The notes beneath the pieces are model-generated. The model was not told the origin of the DNA and made no database searches. It saw nothing but the letters and a program-made list of their open reading frames with translations. Below are positions 52,227 to 62,803 of a stretch of DNA of 64,000 nucleotides, piece by piece; position 1 is the stretch's first letter; every line of letters starts with the position of its first letter. This stretch comes from Alloprevotella sp. (GTDB lineage Bacteria > Bacteroidota > Bacteroidia > Bacteroidales > Bacteroidaceae). The DNA lies in assembly GCA_017471505.1 (NCBI GenBank), contig JAFUTC010000004.1, positions 62,001 through 126,000 on the forward strand, given 5' to 3'. Both the position numbers and the translations under genes were made by a program.

Positions 52227-52331
52227 ATTGCATAATGGGGCGCAAAAATTGCATTATATAATTTGAAAATTGCATTATGCGGCACGGAAATTGCATAATG
52301 CTTTTTTATTATTGCATAATACAATTTCAGA
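52227..52331. repeat. 21-bp-period palindromic repeat array, 5 units
   Basis: Units start at 52227, 52248, 52269, 52290 and 52311, all exactly 21 bp. They begin ATTGCATAAT or ATTGCATTAT. The array ends only 10 bp before the Clp ATPase start codon, so it must lie in that gene's leader or overlap its promoter. No other promoter is seen in the gap. Confidence 0.87.
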
Positions 52332-52341
52332 AAGGAACTAT

Positions 52342-54882
52342 ATGGAATTCAAACTCCCTTCGAGTTTTATGAAAATTCTGGCTGATTGCCGTGCCGAAGC
52401 CATTCGGCTGCAGCGAAAAAGCGTAGATGCGTGCTGCCTGCTCCTTGGCTTGCTCAAAGACAATAATAGCGCGCAGGCACAACTGCTGTCGCACATCGGC
52501 ACCGACATAGCTGCCGTGATGAAAGAAGCCGAAGACAAACTCGCCACAAAGCCTGTCGATCCGATTGTCGACGAGAAAGACTGCAGCATGATAATGTTCG
52601 GTGAAGACAGCACCCGCCTCTTCCGGCTGGCCCTGCTGGAGGCACGCATGAGCGGTATGGAAGCCGACGGCCGGCACATGCTCCTGGCCATCTTGCACGA
52701 CCAGTCCAACGATGCCCGCCACATATTGGAACACCACGGACTCAACTACAACCAAGTGATAGAGGAAACGCGCCAGGGCACTACGCGCTCGGCCTACACC
52801 TCGCCTGCTCCCGACGAGCCCGAGTCTCCCCTGCCCGGCCGCAACAATCAGCGCCAGGCACAGGCCGACAGTCCGACGCCGGAAAGCGACACGCCCATTC
52901 TCGACAACTATGGCAGCGACCTGACGCAACTGGCTGCCGACGGACAACTCGACCCCGTAGTCGGGCGCAACGACGAAATGCAGCGCGTAGCCCAGATTCT
53001 GTGCCGGCGCCGTAAGAACAACCCACTGCTCATCGGACAAGCCGGTGTGGGCAAGACAGCCGTGGTGGAAGGACTGGCTCAGCGCATCGTGGAACGCCGT
53101 GTTCCGCGGCTGTTGTTGGGCAAGCGCATCATTGCCATGCAGTTGGCCAACCTCGTGGCAGGCACCCAGTTCCGCGGACAATTCGAGGAACGACTCCGCA
53201 AACTAATCCAAGAAATCAAGTCGCATAAGGAAATCATCCTCTACATCGACGAAATCCACTCAATCATCGGTGCCGGCGGCGTGGAGGGCGGACTCGACGC
53301 AGCCAACATACTGAAGCCCGCACTCGCCAGAGGCGACATCCAGTGCATCGGAGCCACCACCATCGACGAATACAAGAAGAGCATCGAAAAAGACCGCGCC
53401 CTCGAACGCCGATTCCAGCACCTGATAGTCGAGCCCACGGACAAAGCCGATACGCTCACCATTCTGCAGCACATTTGCAAGCGCTACGAGGACCATCACC
53501 ACGTGCGATACACCGACAAAGCACTTGCCGCCTGCGTGGCGCTTACGGAGCGATACGTGACCGACCGAGTTTTTCCCGATAAGGCCATTGATGCGCTCGA
53601 CGAAGCCGGTAGCAGAAAAAGTTTAGTGGCTCAAAACACACCTAAAGAAATACTTAACCTGGAAGAGGCTATATCGCAGAAAGAGAAAGAAAAAAGCCAA
53701 GCAGCAAAAAGCGAGAACTACACCCTTGCCGCCGAGTTGCGCGACCAGATTAAAGCCATGAACGAGCAACTCCTACAAGCCACCGAGGCCTGGCAGCGGT
53801 CGAACGAAAGCGAAGCACAGGTCGTCGACGAAGAAGACATTGCCCACGTAGTGTCGCTCATAAGCGGCGTGCCCGTCCAGCGTATGACCGAGACTGAGAC
53901 CCACCGGCTTCGCGAACTGAGGAACCGGCTGGCGCAGAAGGTGGTGGCTCAGAGCGACGCCATCGATAAGCTGTCGCGCTCGATTGTCCGCAACCGCATC
54001 GGCATAGCCAATCCCAACCGCCCCATCGGAACGTTCCTTTTCGTAGGACCCACGGGCGTCGGAAAGACTTATCTGGTGAAATGCCTCGCCGAAGAGATGT
54101 TTGGCAGCGCAGATGCCCTCATCCGTTTCGACATGAGTGAGTACGGCGAGCGCCACACAGTATCTCGACTCGTAGGAGCCCCTCCGGGATACGTGGGCTA
54201 CGAAGAAGGCGGCCAACTGACCGAGAAAGTAAAGCGCCACCCCTATTCCGTCCTGCTACTGGACGAGATTGAAAAAGCACACCCCGACATCTTCAACACG
54301 CTCCTACAGGTGCTCGACGAAGGAAGGCTTACTGACGGGAACGGCAACACCGTCGACTTCCGCCACACCATAATCGTAATGACGTCAAACAGCGGCAGCC
54401 GCGAACTGAAAGACTTTGGCCGGAACGTGGGCTTCAATGCCACGGACGCCGAAGCCGTTTCGGCCGAAAAATCGGAGAAGATAATCCAAAAGGCCCTCAA
54501 GCGCCAGTTCGCGCCCGAATTCCTTAACCGGCTCGACGAAGTAATCTTCTTCAACCCGCTAACGGCCGACGACGCGAAAGACATAGCCCGCCTGCAGGTG
54601 GAACAGTTCCGCGAGCGCCTGAGCCAGTTGAACATCCGCGTCACCTTCGGTAAGCAGGTGTGCGACTTTATCGCAGCCAAAGGTTTCGACGTCCAATACG
54701 GCGCCCGGTCCATCGCACGCACCATCCAGACCTATCTCGAAAACGAAATCTCGGCCTTCCTCATCGAAAACGACCTCGTGGACCGCAGCACCCCGCTCCA
54801 TCTGACCGTTTCGTGCCGTGAAGACCAAATAAAAGTGAAGAAGAACGCGAAAAAAGTGGCGAAAAGCGAAGAAAACGACTAA
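52342..54882 (+). CDS. clpC: ClpC-type AAA+ ATPase (Clp protease ATP-binding subunit)
   Basis: A two-ring AAA+ unfoldase that feeds ClpP. With the ATG at 52342 it is 846 residues. The N-domain (about 1-145) is followed by a low-complexity linker. D1 has GQAGVGKT near 231 and [10 protein letters not shown] near 300. A UVR-type coiled segment ([20 protein letters not shown], about 454) marks ClpC rather than ClpA. D2 has GPTGVGKT near 569 and [11 protein letters not shown] near 636. A ClpP-loop-like VGF tripeptide (NVGFNATD, about 696) is in D2. The repeat array just upstream may influence expression. Confidence 0.93.
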   Translation: MEFKLPSSFMKILADCRAEAIRLQRKSVDACCLLLGLLKDNNSAQAQLLSHIGTDIAAVMKEAEDKLATKPVDPIVDEKDCSMIMFGEDSTRLFRLALLEARMSGMEADGRHMLLAILHDQSNDARHILEHHGLNYNQVIEETRQGTTRSAYTSPAPDEPESPLPGRNNQRQAQADSPTPESDTPILDNYGSDLTQLAADGQLDPVVGRNDEMQRVAQILCRRRKNNPLLIGQAGVGKTAVVEGLAQRIVERRVPRLLLGKRIIAMQLANLVAGTQFRGQFEERLRKLIQEIKSHKEIILYIDEIHSIIGAGGVEGGLDAANILKPALARGDIQCIGATTIDEYKKSIEKDRALERRFQHLIVEPTDKADTLTILQHICKRYEDHHHVRYTDKALAACVALTERYVTDRVFPDKAIDALDEAGSRKSLVAQNTPKEILNLEEAISQKEKEKSQAAKSENYTLAAELRDQIKAMNEQLLQATEAWQRSNESEAQVVDEEDIAHVVSLISGVPVQRMTETETHRLRELRNRLAQKVVAQSDAIDKLSRSIVRNRIGIANPNRPIGTFLFVGPTGVGKTYLVKCLAEEMFGSADALIRFDMSEYGERHTVSRLVGAPPGYVGYEEGGQLTEKVKRHPYSVLLLDEIEKAHPDIFNTLLQVLDEGRLTDGNGNTVDFRHTIIVMTSNSGSRELKDFGRNVGFNATDAEAVSAEKSEKIIQKALKRQFAPEFLNRLDEVIFFNPLTADDAKDIARLQVEQFRERLSQLNIRVTFGKQVCDFIAAKGFDVQYGARSIARTIQTYLENEISAFLIENDLVDRSTPLHLTVSCREDQIKVKKNAKKVAKSEEND

Positions 54883-54887
54883 CTTTG
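54880..54887 (+). promoter_or_regulatory. lepA -7 element overlapping the clpC stop codon
   Basis: TAACTTTG at 54880-54887 shares its TAA with the clpC stop codon (54880-54882). The lepA ATG is 20 bp downstream. No clear TTTG lies 20 bp upstream. Confidence 0.5.
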
Positions 54888-54907
54888 CAGTTTACAAGAC
54901 AATCGCC

Positions 54908-56692
54908 ATGAACCACATACGCAACTTCTGCATCATTGCCCATATCGACCACGGAAAAAGCACGCTGGCCGACCGCCTGTTGGAGCATACGAAAACCATA
55001 GCCGTCAATGAGGCACAGGTGCTCGATGATATGGAACTCGAGAAAGAGCGAGGAATCACCATCAAGAGCCATGCCATCCAGATGGAATATACGGCAAACG
55101 ACGGACAGCCATATATACTCAATCTGATCGATACTCCGGGACACGTCGATTTCTCGTACGAAGTTTCCAGAAGCATAGCCGCCTGCGAAGGATGCCTGTT
55201 GCTCGTCGATTCAACCCAAGGCGTCCAGGCCCAGACCATATCCAACCTGTATATGGCCATAGAGCAAGACCTTGAAATCATACCCGTGCTGAGCAAGTGC
55301 GATATGATAAACTCCATGCCCGAGCAGGTAGAAGACGAAATCATTGAGCTGCTGGGCTGCAAGCGCGAGGAAATCGTGCACACCTCAGGCAAGACCGGCG
55401 AAGGCGTCGAAGAAATCCTCCAGCGCATCGTAGATGTCATCCCGCCTCCCAGTGGCGACGAATCAGCGCCCCTTCAGGCCATGATATTCGACTCTGTTTT
55501 CAATCCGTTCCGCGGCATCATCGCCTATTTCAAAATAGTGAACGGAAGCATCCGGCAGGGAGAAGAAGTCGTTTTCGTAAACACCAAGGAAAAATACATA
55601 GCCGACGAAATCGGCGTGCTTAAGATGGAACTGTCGCCGCGCAAGGAAATGCACTGTGGCGACGTCGGATACATCGTCAGCGGTATCAAATCGGCCACGG
55701 AGGTAAAGGTGGGCGACACCATCACCAGTGTAGCCAATCCGTGCAATAAGGCCATAGCCGGATTCGAGGAAGTAAAACCCATGGTGTTCGCGGGATTGTA
55801 TCCGATAGAAACGGAAGATTTCGAGAACCTACGGTCCTGCCTGGAAAAACTACAGTTGAACGATGCCTCTCTGACCTTCCAACCGGAATCTTCGGTAGCG
55901 TTGGGATTTGGTTTCCGCTGTGGTTTCCTCGGATTACTCCATATGGATATCATACAGGAGCGTCTTGACCGCGAATTCAATATGAGCGTCATCACGACAG
56001 TACCTAACGTAAGCTACCATATCTTTGACAAGCACGGCGACATGATAGAGGTGCACAACCCGGCCGGTATGCCCGACATCACCGAGATAGAGCATATCGA
56101 GGAGCCCTATATCCGGGCGAGCATCATCACGCGTTCCGAATTTATAGGCCCTATTATGACGCTCTGCCTGAGTAAGCGCGGCGAGCTAGTGAAGCAAGAA
56201 TATGTGTCGGGCGATAGGATTGAGATTCACTACGATATGCCCCTGGCCGAGATTGTCATCGACTTCTACGACAAACTAAAGTCCATTTCGAAGGGATATG
56301 CCTCGTTCGACTATCATCCCATAGAGTTCCGTCCGTCCAAACTTATCAAACTCGACATTCTTCTTAATGGAGAACCCGTCGATGCCCTTTCTACGCTCAC
56401 ACATGTCGACAATGCCGTCACGTTCGGCCGTCGGATGTGCGAGAAACTCAAGGAACTGCTTCCGCGCCAGCAGTTCGACATTGCCATACAAGCAGCTATC
56501 GGCGCAAAAATCATAGCCCGCGAAACGGTAAAACAGGTGCGCAAGGACGTTACAGCCAAGTGCTACGGCGGCGACATAAGCCGAAAGCGCAAGTTGCTTG
56601 AGAAACAAAAGCGCGGAAAGAAGAGAATGAAGCAGATCGGCAATGTGCAAGTTCCGCAGAAAGCCTTTCTCGCCGTCCTCAAACTTGACTAA
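54908..56692 (+). CDS. lepA: Elongation factor 4 (LepA)
   Basis: Ribosome-associated GTPase that promotes back-translocation or initiation under stress. It is 594 residues. Switch motifs are [17 protein letters not shown] at the N-terminus, [15 protein letters not shown] near 42, [15 protein letters not shown] near 76 and SKCDMINS near 130. The C-terminal LepA-specific region ends with [20 protein letters not shown] and VQVPQKAF. It follows clpC on the same strand, with its own -7 element. Confidence 0.97.
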   Translation: MNHIRNFCIIAHIDHGKSTLADRLLEHTKTIAVNEAQVLDDMELEKERGITIKSHAIQMEYTANDGQPYILNLIDTPGHVDFSYEVSRSIAACEGCLLLVDSTQGVQAQTISNLYMAIEQDLEIIPVLSKCDMINSMPEQVEDEIIELLGCKREEIVHTSGKTGEGVEEILQRIVDVIPPPSGDESAPLQAMIFDSVFNPFRGIIAYFKIVNGSIRQGEEVVFVNTKEKYIADEIGVLKMELSPRKEMHCGDVGYIVSGIKSATEVKVGDTITSVANPCNKAIAGFEEVKPMVFAGLYPIETEDFENLRSCLEKLQLNDASLTFQPESSVALGFGFRCGFLGLLHMDIIQERLDREFNMSVITTVPNVSYHIFDKHGDMIEVHNPAGMPDITEIEHIEEPYIRASIITRSEFIGPIMTLCLSKRGELVKQEYVSGDRIEIHYDMPLAEIVIDFYDKLKSISKGYASFDYHPIEFRPSKLIKLDILLNGEPVDALSTLTHVDNAVTFGRRMCEKLKELLPRQQFDIAIQAAIGAKIIARETVKQVRKDVTAKCYGGDISRKRKLLEKQKRGKKRMKQIGNVQVPQKAFLAVLKLD

Positions 56693-56697
56693 CTTTG
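56690..56697 (+). promoter_or_regulatory. -7 element overlapping the lepA stop codon
   Basis: TAACTTTG at 56690-56697 again shares TAA with the lepA stop (56690-56692). The next gene starts at 56738. Confidence 0.5.
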
Positions 56698-56737
56698 CGA
56701 CATAAGCAGATTATCCACCTCCCTAATTTTCCATATT

Positions 56738-57487
56738 GTGCTCATAGACATTCGCCACATCGACATTAAGCACGACGAAGACAACACACTCGTCGAGAAT
56801 GTCAGCTTTACGGCCGAGGAAGGTTCCTTTACTTTTATCGTAGGTCGCGTAGGGGCCGGAAAGAGTACCCTACTGCGAACCATCCACGGCGAGTATCAAC
56901 CCTACCGCTCCACCACTATTCCCGACGAAGAGGAGGCGGCGGTGAACGTGCTCGACTATGACCTGCTGAAAATCAAGCGCAGCAAACTCCAGGAACTGCG
57001 GCGTCAGGTCGGATATGTCTTTCAGAACTACCGGCTGCTCAGTGGCAAGACCATCGCGCAGAATCTTGGCTTCGTATTGCGTGCTACCGGATGGAAAGAC
57101 AAGCAGCAAAGACTGGCACGCATCAATGAAGTGCTCAGCGCCGTCGGACTTTCCGACAAAGGCAACAAGTTTCCGCACGAACTGAGCGGCGGCGAGCAGC
57201 AGCGCGCCGCCATTGCGCGGGCGTTGCTCAATCATCCGAAAATATTGCTGGCAGACGAGCCCACGGGCAACCTTGACGTGGAGACCGGCAACCAGATTAT
57301 CGACCTGCTCCATCGTGCCACCGAGCAGGGCACCGGTGTTGTCATCGTGACGCATAATCTGAGCCTGCTCAAGCGCCATGAAGCCACCGTCTATCATATT
57401 GCCGACAAGCAGCTCAAGCGTGTATCGGCCGACGAGGCTACGGCAATGGCCGAGCAGGACACCAAGAACGAGACGGCACAACCGTAA
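56738..57487 (+). CDS. FtsE-like ABC transporter ATP-binding protein
   Basis: A 249-residue ABC ATPase, closest in look to cell-division FtsE, from a GTG start. Walker A is GRVGAGKST near 36, the signature LSGGEQQRAAIARALL near 147 and Walker B ILLADEPTGNLD near 168. The switch His is in VIVTHNLSLL. No FtsX-like permease is adjacent, which is common in Bacteroidetes; alternatively it serves a lipoprotein-export-type permease elsewhere. It precedes lysC by 24 bp. Confidence 0.85.
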   Translation: MLIDIRHIDIKHDEDNTLVENVSFTAEEGSFTFIVGRVGAGKSTLLRTIHGEYQPYRSTTIPDEEEAAVNVLDYDLLKIKRSKLQELRRQVGYVFQNYRLLSGKTIAQNLGFVLRATGWKDKQQRLARINEVLSAVGLSDKGNKFPHELSGGEQQRAAIARALLNHPKILLADEPTGNLDVETGNQIIDLLHRATEQGTGVVIVTHNLSLLKRHEATVYHIADKQLKRVSADEATAMAEQDTKNETAQP

Positions 57488-57511
57488 AACTTCCCACACC
57501 CACTATACCCC

Positions 57512-58822
57512 ATGAAAGTTCTAAAGTTTGGCGGGACATCAGTAGGTTCCCCTCAACGAATGAAAGAGGTTTGCCAGATTTTTATGGCCGAGTCTGGAAA
57601 CATCGTCGTATTGTCGGCCATGTCGGGAACCACCAATTCGCTGGTGGAAATAGCCGACTACCTGAAAAAAAGCAACACCGAAGCAGCAAGCCTCGTGGTC
57701 AACCAACTTCGCCAAAGATATGCACAGCACATAGCCGACCTCTACTCGACCGAACTGTGGCGTCAGCGTACGCAAGAGTTCGTGGACAGTGTTTTCTCTT
57801 TCCTGTTCTCGCTCGCCACCGTCCCGATGACCGAGGCCATTGAGAAACAGATTGTGGCACAAGGCGAAATCATCAGCACCAATATGGTGACCAACTACCT
57901 GCTTGAGCAAGGCCGCAAGGCGCAACTGCTCTCGGCGCTCGACTTTATGAAACTGAGCAAGAACGGCGAGCCCGACATCAACTACCTGCGCGAACACATT
58001 GGCCCGATTATCGAGCAGCACCACGATGCCGAGGTTTTCATCACGCAAGGCTTTATTGCCCGCAACGCCGACGGAGACGTCGACAACCTGCAGCGTGGCG
58101 GAAGCGACTACTCGGCGTGCCTGATTGGCGCGGCACTGAAGTGCGAAGAGATTCAAATATGGACCGACATCGACGGAATGCACAACAACGACCCGCGCTT
58201 CGTGGAATCGACTCAGCCCGTAAGGCAACTGAACTTCGAGGAAGCAGCCGAACTGGCCTACTTCGGTGCAAAAATCCTGCACCCCACGTGCATCCAGCCG
58301 GCGCGATATGCCGACGTGCCCGTCCGCCTGTTGAACACGATGGAGCCCTCGGCCCCCGGCACGATTATCAATAACGAGATGCGCCCCACCACTATCAAGG
58401 CCGTGGCGGCAAAGGACAACATCACCGCCATCAAAATCACGTCGTCGCGCATGTTGCTGGCATCGGGATTTCTGGTACAGGTGTGCAAGGTGTTCGAGCG
58501 CTATCACACCAGCGTCGATATGATTACGACCTCGGAAGTGGGCATCACGCTCAGCATCGATAATCGGACACATCTGGACGCCATTGTGAAGAAGCTCAAG
58601 CAATACGGCACCGTCGAGATAGACGACGACATGTGCATCGTTTGCGTAGTGGGCGATTTGCGCTGGGGTAACGTAAACTACGAGACGAAGATTCTGCAGG
58701 CGCTCAGCAACGTACCTATCCGCATGATTTCCTATGGCGGATGCAACCACAATATTTCGTTCCTCATACGCGCCCAAGACAAGAAGCGGGCCCTCAATGC
58801 CTTGAGCGAAAATCTCTTTTGA
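57512..58822 (+). CDS. lysC: Aspartate kinase
   Basis: Phosphorylates aspartate in the first step to Lys, Thr, Met and diaminopimelate. It is 436 residues. MKVLKFGGTSVGSPQRM is the N-terminal kinase motif, GFIARNADGDVDNLQRGGSDYSA near 188 and DIDGMHNNDPRFV near 220. ACT-type regulatory repeats fill about 290-436. The monofunctional form lacks a homoserine dehydrogenase domain. It follows the FtsE-like gene on the same strand; the gap after it carries a repeat array. Confidence 0.95.
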   Translation: MKVLKFGGTSVGSPQRMKEVCQIFMAESGNIVVLSAMSGTTNSLVEIADYLKKSNTEAASLVVNQLRQRYAQHIADLYSTELWRQRTQEFVDSVFSFLFSLATVPMTEAIEKQIVAQGEIISTNMVTNYLLEQGRKAQLLSALDFMKLSKNGEPDINYLREHIGPIIEQHHDAEVFITQGFIARNADGDVDNLQRGGSDYSACLIGAALKCEEIQIWTDIDGMHNNDPRFVESTQPVRQLNFEEAAELAYFGAKILHPTCIQPARYADVPVRLLNTMEPSAPGTIINNEMRPTTIKAVAAKDNITAIKITSSRMLLASGFLVQVCKVFERYHTSVDMITTSEVGITLSIDNRTHLDAIVKKLKQYGTVEIDDDMCIVCVVGDLRWGNVNYETKILQALSNVPIRMISYGGCNHNISFLIRAQDKKRALNALSENLF

Positions 58823-58872
58823 TTTCACGCACGCCTAAGGCTCTGTGCGTCAGCCGATAGTGGCGGCGAAAA

Positions 58873-58977
58873 ATTGTATAATACGATTTGGAAATTGCAT
58901 TATGGGATTCCGAAATTCCATAATGCAATTTTTTTGCGCCATTATGTAATTTTTTCGTGGCATAATGCAATTTCGGC
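58873..58977. repeat. 21-bp-period palindromic repeat array, 5 units plus outliers
   Basis: Units start at 58873, 58894, 58915, 58936 and 58957, all 21 bp. A possible decayed sixth unit follows (58978-58998), and a separate good unit (GTTGCATAATGGGGC core) stands alone at 59042-59062. The 340-bp gap (58823-59162) between lysC and the T9SS gene holds nothing else besides a near-consensus -7 site at 59077. Confidence 0.83.
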
Positions 58978-59076
58978 ATCTCATTGGGAGCCTGAGAAAC
59001 AGCATATTAGTGCGGTTTGACAAAATAATAGAAGCAAACTTGTTGCATAATGGGGCGCGAAACCAAAATAAATGCT

Positions 59077-59084
59077 TATCTTCG
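59077..59084 (+). promoter_or_regulatory. Possible -7 element of the T9SS type B gene
   Basis: TATCTTCG differs from TAnnTTTG by one base, and it lies 79 bp before the ATG at 59163. Confidence 0.35.
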
Positions 59085-59162
59085 CAAGAACATCCACCCA
59101 AAGGGTGGAATCAGCATGTGGCCGCAGCGGCCTATCCCACCATCACGCAACACATTCCAACC

Positions 59163-59867
59163 ATGCGACATCTTTCTGCAATCCTTCTGTGGCTGCTTCC
59201 GCTCGTAGCGGCAGTGGCTCAGGTCTATCCGTCGGCCTCGCCTGCCATGATTGTCACCGGACGTACGAGTTCGGGCGAGAACCTTGTCAACCAGGAGGTC
59301 TCTTCCTTCGACGGCAACGCTCCTCTTGAGGCCCGTTTCGAGGTTCGCCCCACCGACAACGAGGGCTATTCGGCCCGCTACGAGTGGCGTTTTTTCAAGG
59401 ACAACGACACCAAGCCGTTCCTGACGCGGCTTGGCGTGGAGGAATTTACGGAGTACACGTTCAAGGAAAGCGGCTCTTTCAGCGTAAAACTGCTGGCCAC
59501 GTTCACGCAAGGCACTACGGAAATCGAATATGAGCAGGACGTGCCGTTCGCCATAGCCATTGCCGAGTCCTACATAGAGGTGCCTAACGCTTTCTCCCCC
59601 AATCACGACACCATCAACGACACTTTCCACGTGAAGGATAATTACAGGAGCATCGTAGAGTTTCATGCCGCCGTCTACAACCGTTGGATGAAGAAAGTAT
59701 ACGAGTGGGACGACATCAACGGAGAGTGGGACGGAACCAGCGGAGGGCACGACGTGCCCGACGGTGCCTACTTCCTTCACATACGGGCTAAGGGTGCCGA
59801 CGGCCATGTCTATAACATCAAGAAAACCATCTCGCTTGTACGCGGATACACCGAGACTATGCACTAA
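59163..59867 (+). CDS. Secreted protein with T9SS type B (gliding-motility-type) sorting domain
   Basis: A 234-residue exported protein. The signal peptide is MRHLSAILLWLLPLVAAVAQ. A PKD-like beta-sandwich spans about 40-130 (FEVRPTDNEGYSARYEWRFF). The C-terminal 90 residues are the gliding-motility-associated (CHU_C, type B sorting) domain: VPNAFSPNHDTINDTFHV, FHAAVYNRWMKKVYEWDD and WDGTSGGHDVPDGAYF. It implies a type IX secretion system elsewhere in the genome. The start at 59163 begins the signal peptide; an earlier in-frame start lies within the repeat array. Confidence 0.85.
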   Translation: MRHLSAILLWLLPLVAAVAQVYPSASPAMIVTGRTSSGENLVNQEVSSFDGNAPLEARFEVRPTDNEGYSARYEWRFFKDNDTKPFLTRLGVEEFTEYTFKESGSFSVKLLATFTQGTTEIEYEQDVPFAIAIAESYIEVPNAFSPNHDTINDTFHVKDNYRSIVEFHAAVYNRWMKKVYEWDDINGEWDGTSGGHDVPDGAYFLHIRAKGADGHVYNIKKTISLVRGYTETMH

Positions 59868-59894
59868 GCCGCCCGACCTGCCTATCGCCTTCCT

Positions 59895-62792
59895 ATGACC
59901 AAGAAGCCATCCGCCAAGCCTGCACCCGCATCCGCTCCCGATTTCGGCGACTGGATTGAGGTTAGCGGCGCCCATGTCCACAATCTGAAGAACGTGGACG
60001 TGCGCCTGCCCCGGCACCGACTGTCCGTGGTCACCGGGCTTAGTGGCAGCGGCAAGAGTTCGCTGGCTTTTGACACACTCTATGCGGAAGGCCAACGGCG
60101 CTATATTGAAACCTTCTCGGCCTACGCACGCAATTTCCTCGACAACCTGGAGCGCCCCGACGTAGACTCCATCTCCGGACTGAGCCCGGTAATCTCCATC
60201 GAACAAAAAACGACGAATAAAAATCCGCGCTCGACCGTGGGAACCGTCACCGAGGTGTACGACTTCCTGCGACTGCTCTACGCCCGTGCCGGAACGGCCT
60301 ATTCCTACCTTAGCGGCGAACCGATGGTCCGCTTCACCGAGGAACGAATCATCAACCTGTTCCTGTCCGACTACGAAGGGCACAAAGTGATGCTCCTGGC
60401 CCCGCTTGTACGCGGACGCAAGGGACACTATCACGAACTGTTCGAGAACATCCGCCGCAAAGGCTATCTGACCGTCCGCGTCGACGGAGAAATCCGCGAG
60501 ATTGTCCGCGACATGCGCCTCGACCGCTATAAGACCCACGACGTCGAAGTGGTTATCGACAAACTCAAGATACAAAGCAAAGACCGCGAAAGACTCCAGA
60601 AAAGCCTGAAGGCAGCCCTGCAGCAAGGCAACGGACTGATGATGGCGCTCAATATGGACGACGGTTCGGTGAAGTATTACAGCAAGCGGCTCATGGACCC
60701 CGTGTCGGGACTGTCCTATCAGGAGCCTGCGCCCAATAACTTCTCGTTCAACTCTGCCCAGGGCGCCTGTCCGAAGTGCAACGGCCTCGGCTACGTGAAT
60801 ATCATCGACAAGGAAAAAGTCATTCCCGACACCAAACAAAGCATTTACAACGGCGGACTGGCCCCACTTGGCAAATACCGCAATACGCTTATCTTCTGGG
60901 AGATTGAGACCATTCTCGCGCAGCACGACTGCACACTCAAGACCCCTATTTGCGACCTTCCCGAACAGGCTCTCGACGACATCTTCAACGGAGTGGCCGA
61001 CCGGCTGCGCATACCCTCGGCTCTGTCGCATACTACCGACGACCTATACGTGCAGTTCGACGGACTCGCAAAATATATCCGGCAGATGGCCGACACCGAG
61101 ATGACCGCCGCCTCGCAGCGTTGGGCCGAACAGTTCTCCAAGGAAGCCGTCTGCCCGCAGTGTGAAGGAGCCCGCCTCAACCGCGAAGCGCTCTCCTACC
61201 GTATTGACGGCAAGAATATCGCCGAACTTTCCGACATGGACATCCGCGAACTCTACGAATGGCTCAAGGATGTCGAGACACGCATCGAGAAGCGTCAGGC
61301 AACCATTGCCCACGAAGTGCTCAAAGAAATAAGGGCACGCCTCCGCTTCATGTTAGATGTCGGTCTGGACTACCTGGCTCTCGGCCGCTCCGCACAGTCG
61401 CTTTCGGGCGGAGAAAGTCAGCGCATACGCCTGGCTACCCAGATCGGCTCGCAACTCATAAACGTGCTCTACATCCTCGACGAGCCTTCCATCGGATTGC
61501 ACCAGCGCGACAACGTGCAACTCATTCGCTCGCTCCAGGAACTCCGCGACATGGGCAATAGCGTCATTGTTGTCGAGCACGACAAAGACATGATGCTGGC
61601 CGCCGACTATATAGTCGACATGGGCCCCTTGGCCGGCCGGCTCGGCGGACAGGTCATTTTCCAGGGAACCCCATCGGAACTGCTCAAGCAACACACCCTC
61701 ACCGCCGACTACCTTACCGGGCGCAAGTGCATCCCCGTGCCATCGACGCGCCGCAAAGGCTCCGGCGAGAAAATCAAACTGCGCGGTGCCTGCGGAAACA
61801 ACCTGAAGAACATCAACGTAGACTTTCCGCTCGGCACCTTTATCTGCGTGACCGGAGTCAGCGGCAGCGGAAAATCGACACTTATCAACGAAACCCTTCA
61901 GCCTATCTTCTCGCAGCATTTGTACCGTTCTCTCAAGTCGCCGATGCCCTACAAGAAATGCGAAGGACTTGACCTCGTGGACAAAATCGTAGCGGTAGAC
62001 CAAAGTCCCATAGGCCGAACGCCCCGCTCCAACCCTGCAACCTACACGGGTGTCTTTAGCGACATCCGCAACCTATATGTCGATTTGCCCGAAGCAAAAA
62101 TTCGTGGCTACAAAGCAGGCAGGTTCTCGTTCAACGTCAAGGGCGGACGCTGCGAAAACTGCAAGGGAAACGGCTACAAGACTATCGAGATGAACTTCAT
62201 GCCCGATGTGCTCGTTCCGTGCGAGGAATGTCACGGCCGACGCTATAATCGCGAAACGCTGGAAGTGCGGTTCAAGGGAAAGAGCATTGCCGAGGTCCTG
62301 GACTTGACCATAAACAACGCCGTCGAATTCTTTGAGAACGTGCCTCACATCCTTCACAAGATAAAAGTCCTGCAAGACGTAGGCCTCGGTTACATAAAAC
62401 TCGGCCAAAGCAGCACTACCCTGTCGGGCGGCGAGAGCCAGCGCGTGAAACTTGCCACGGAACTGTCGAAGCGCGACACAGGCAAGACTCTCTACATCCT
62501 TGACGAACCAACCACGGGCCTGCACTTCGAGGACATCCGCATACTGCTGAACGTGCTCAACCAACTGGTAGACCGCGGCAACACCGTGATTGTCATCGAA
62601 CACAATATGGACGTCATCAAGTCGGCCGACTATATCATCGACATGGGACCAGAAGGCGGCCACGGCGGCGGAGAAATCGTCAGCCTCGGTACTCCCGAAC
62701 AGATTGTCAAGAAAGGAAAAGGCCACACCGCGCCTTTTCTGGCCCGGGAACTCAAGCCCACGAAACAAAAAGTCACAAATAATAATTCTTAA
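59895..62792 (+). CDS. uvrA: Excinuclease ABC subunit A
   Basis: Damage-recognition ATPase of nucleotide excision repair. It is 965 residues, slightly longer than usual at the N-terminus. Domain I Walker A is GLSGSGKSSLAFDT near 48, and CPKCNGLGYVN near 292 with CPQCEGARLN near 415 carry Cys pairs. QSLSGGESQRIRLATQIGS and LDEPSIGLHQRD follow. The second module has GVSGSGKSTLINE near 653, a zinc module CENCKGNGYKTIEM near 753 and CEECHGRRYNRETLEV, then LDEPTTGLHFED. It is likely read after the T9SS gene, 27 bp upstream. Confidence 0.97.
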   Translation: MTKKPSAKPAPASAPDFGDWIEVSGAHVHNLKNVDVRLPRHRLSVVTGLSGSGKSSLAFDTLYAEGQRRYIETFSAYARNFLDNLERPDVDSISGLSPVISIEQKTTNKNPRSTVGTVTEVYDFLRLLYARAGTAYSYLSGEPMVRFTEERIINLFLSDYEGHKVMLLAPLVRGRKGHYHELFENIRRKGYLTVRVDGEIREIVRDMRLDRYKTHDVEVVIDKLKIQSKDRERLQKSLKAALQQGNGLMMALNMDDGSVKYYSKRLMDPVSGLSYQEPAPNNFSFNSAQGACPKCNGLGYVNIIDKEKVIPDTKQSIYNGGLAPLGKYRNTLIFWEIETILAQHDCTLKTPICDLPEQALDDIFNGVADRLRIPSALSHTTDDLYVQFDGLAKYIRQMADTEMTAASQRWAEQFSKEAVCPQCEGARLNREALSYRIDGKNIAELSDMDIRELYEWLKDVETRIEKRQATIAHEVLKEIRARLRFMLDVGLDYLALGRSAQSLSGGESQRIRLATQIGSQLINVLYILDEPSIGLHQRDNVQLIRSLQELRDMGNSVIVVEHDKDMMLAADYIVDMGPLAGRLGGQVIFQGTPSELLKQHTLTADYLTGRKCIPVPSTRRKGSGEKIKLRGACGNNLKNINVDFPLGTFICVTGVSGSGKSTLINETLQPIFSQHLYRSLKSPMPYKKCEGLDLVDKIVAVDQSPIGRTPRSNPATYTGVFSDIRNLYVDLPEAKIRGYKAGRFSFNVKGGRCENCKGNGYKTIEMNFMPDVLVPCEECHGRRYNRETLEVRFKGKSIAEVLDLTINNAVEFFENVPHILHKIKVLQDVGLGYIKLGQSSTTLSGGESQRVKLATELSKRDTGKTLYILDEPTTGLHFEDIRILLNVLNQLVDRGNTVIVIEHNMDVIKSADYIIDMGPEGGHGGGEIVSLGTPEQIVKKGKGHTAPFLARELKPTKQKVTNNNS

Positions 62793-62803
62793 ATCTATCT
62801 AAC

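Noticed and set aside
52270..52341. Longer clpC N-terminus starting inside the repeat array
   Set aside because: The extra residues would be encoded by the repeat units and do not resemble a Clp N-domain; the ATG at 52342 starts the conserved domain.
57539..58828. A 429-codon minus-strand frame opposite lysC
   Set aside because: lysC is a clear full-length aspartate kinase; the opposite frame has no recognisable sequence.
59076..61031. A 651-codon open frame on the minus strand opposite the T9SS gene and uvrA
   Set aside because: It mirrors well-recognised proteins on the plus strand, has no family features, and is explained by the low stop frequency opposite a GC-rich coding frame.
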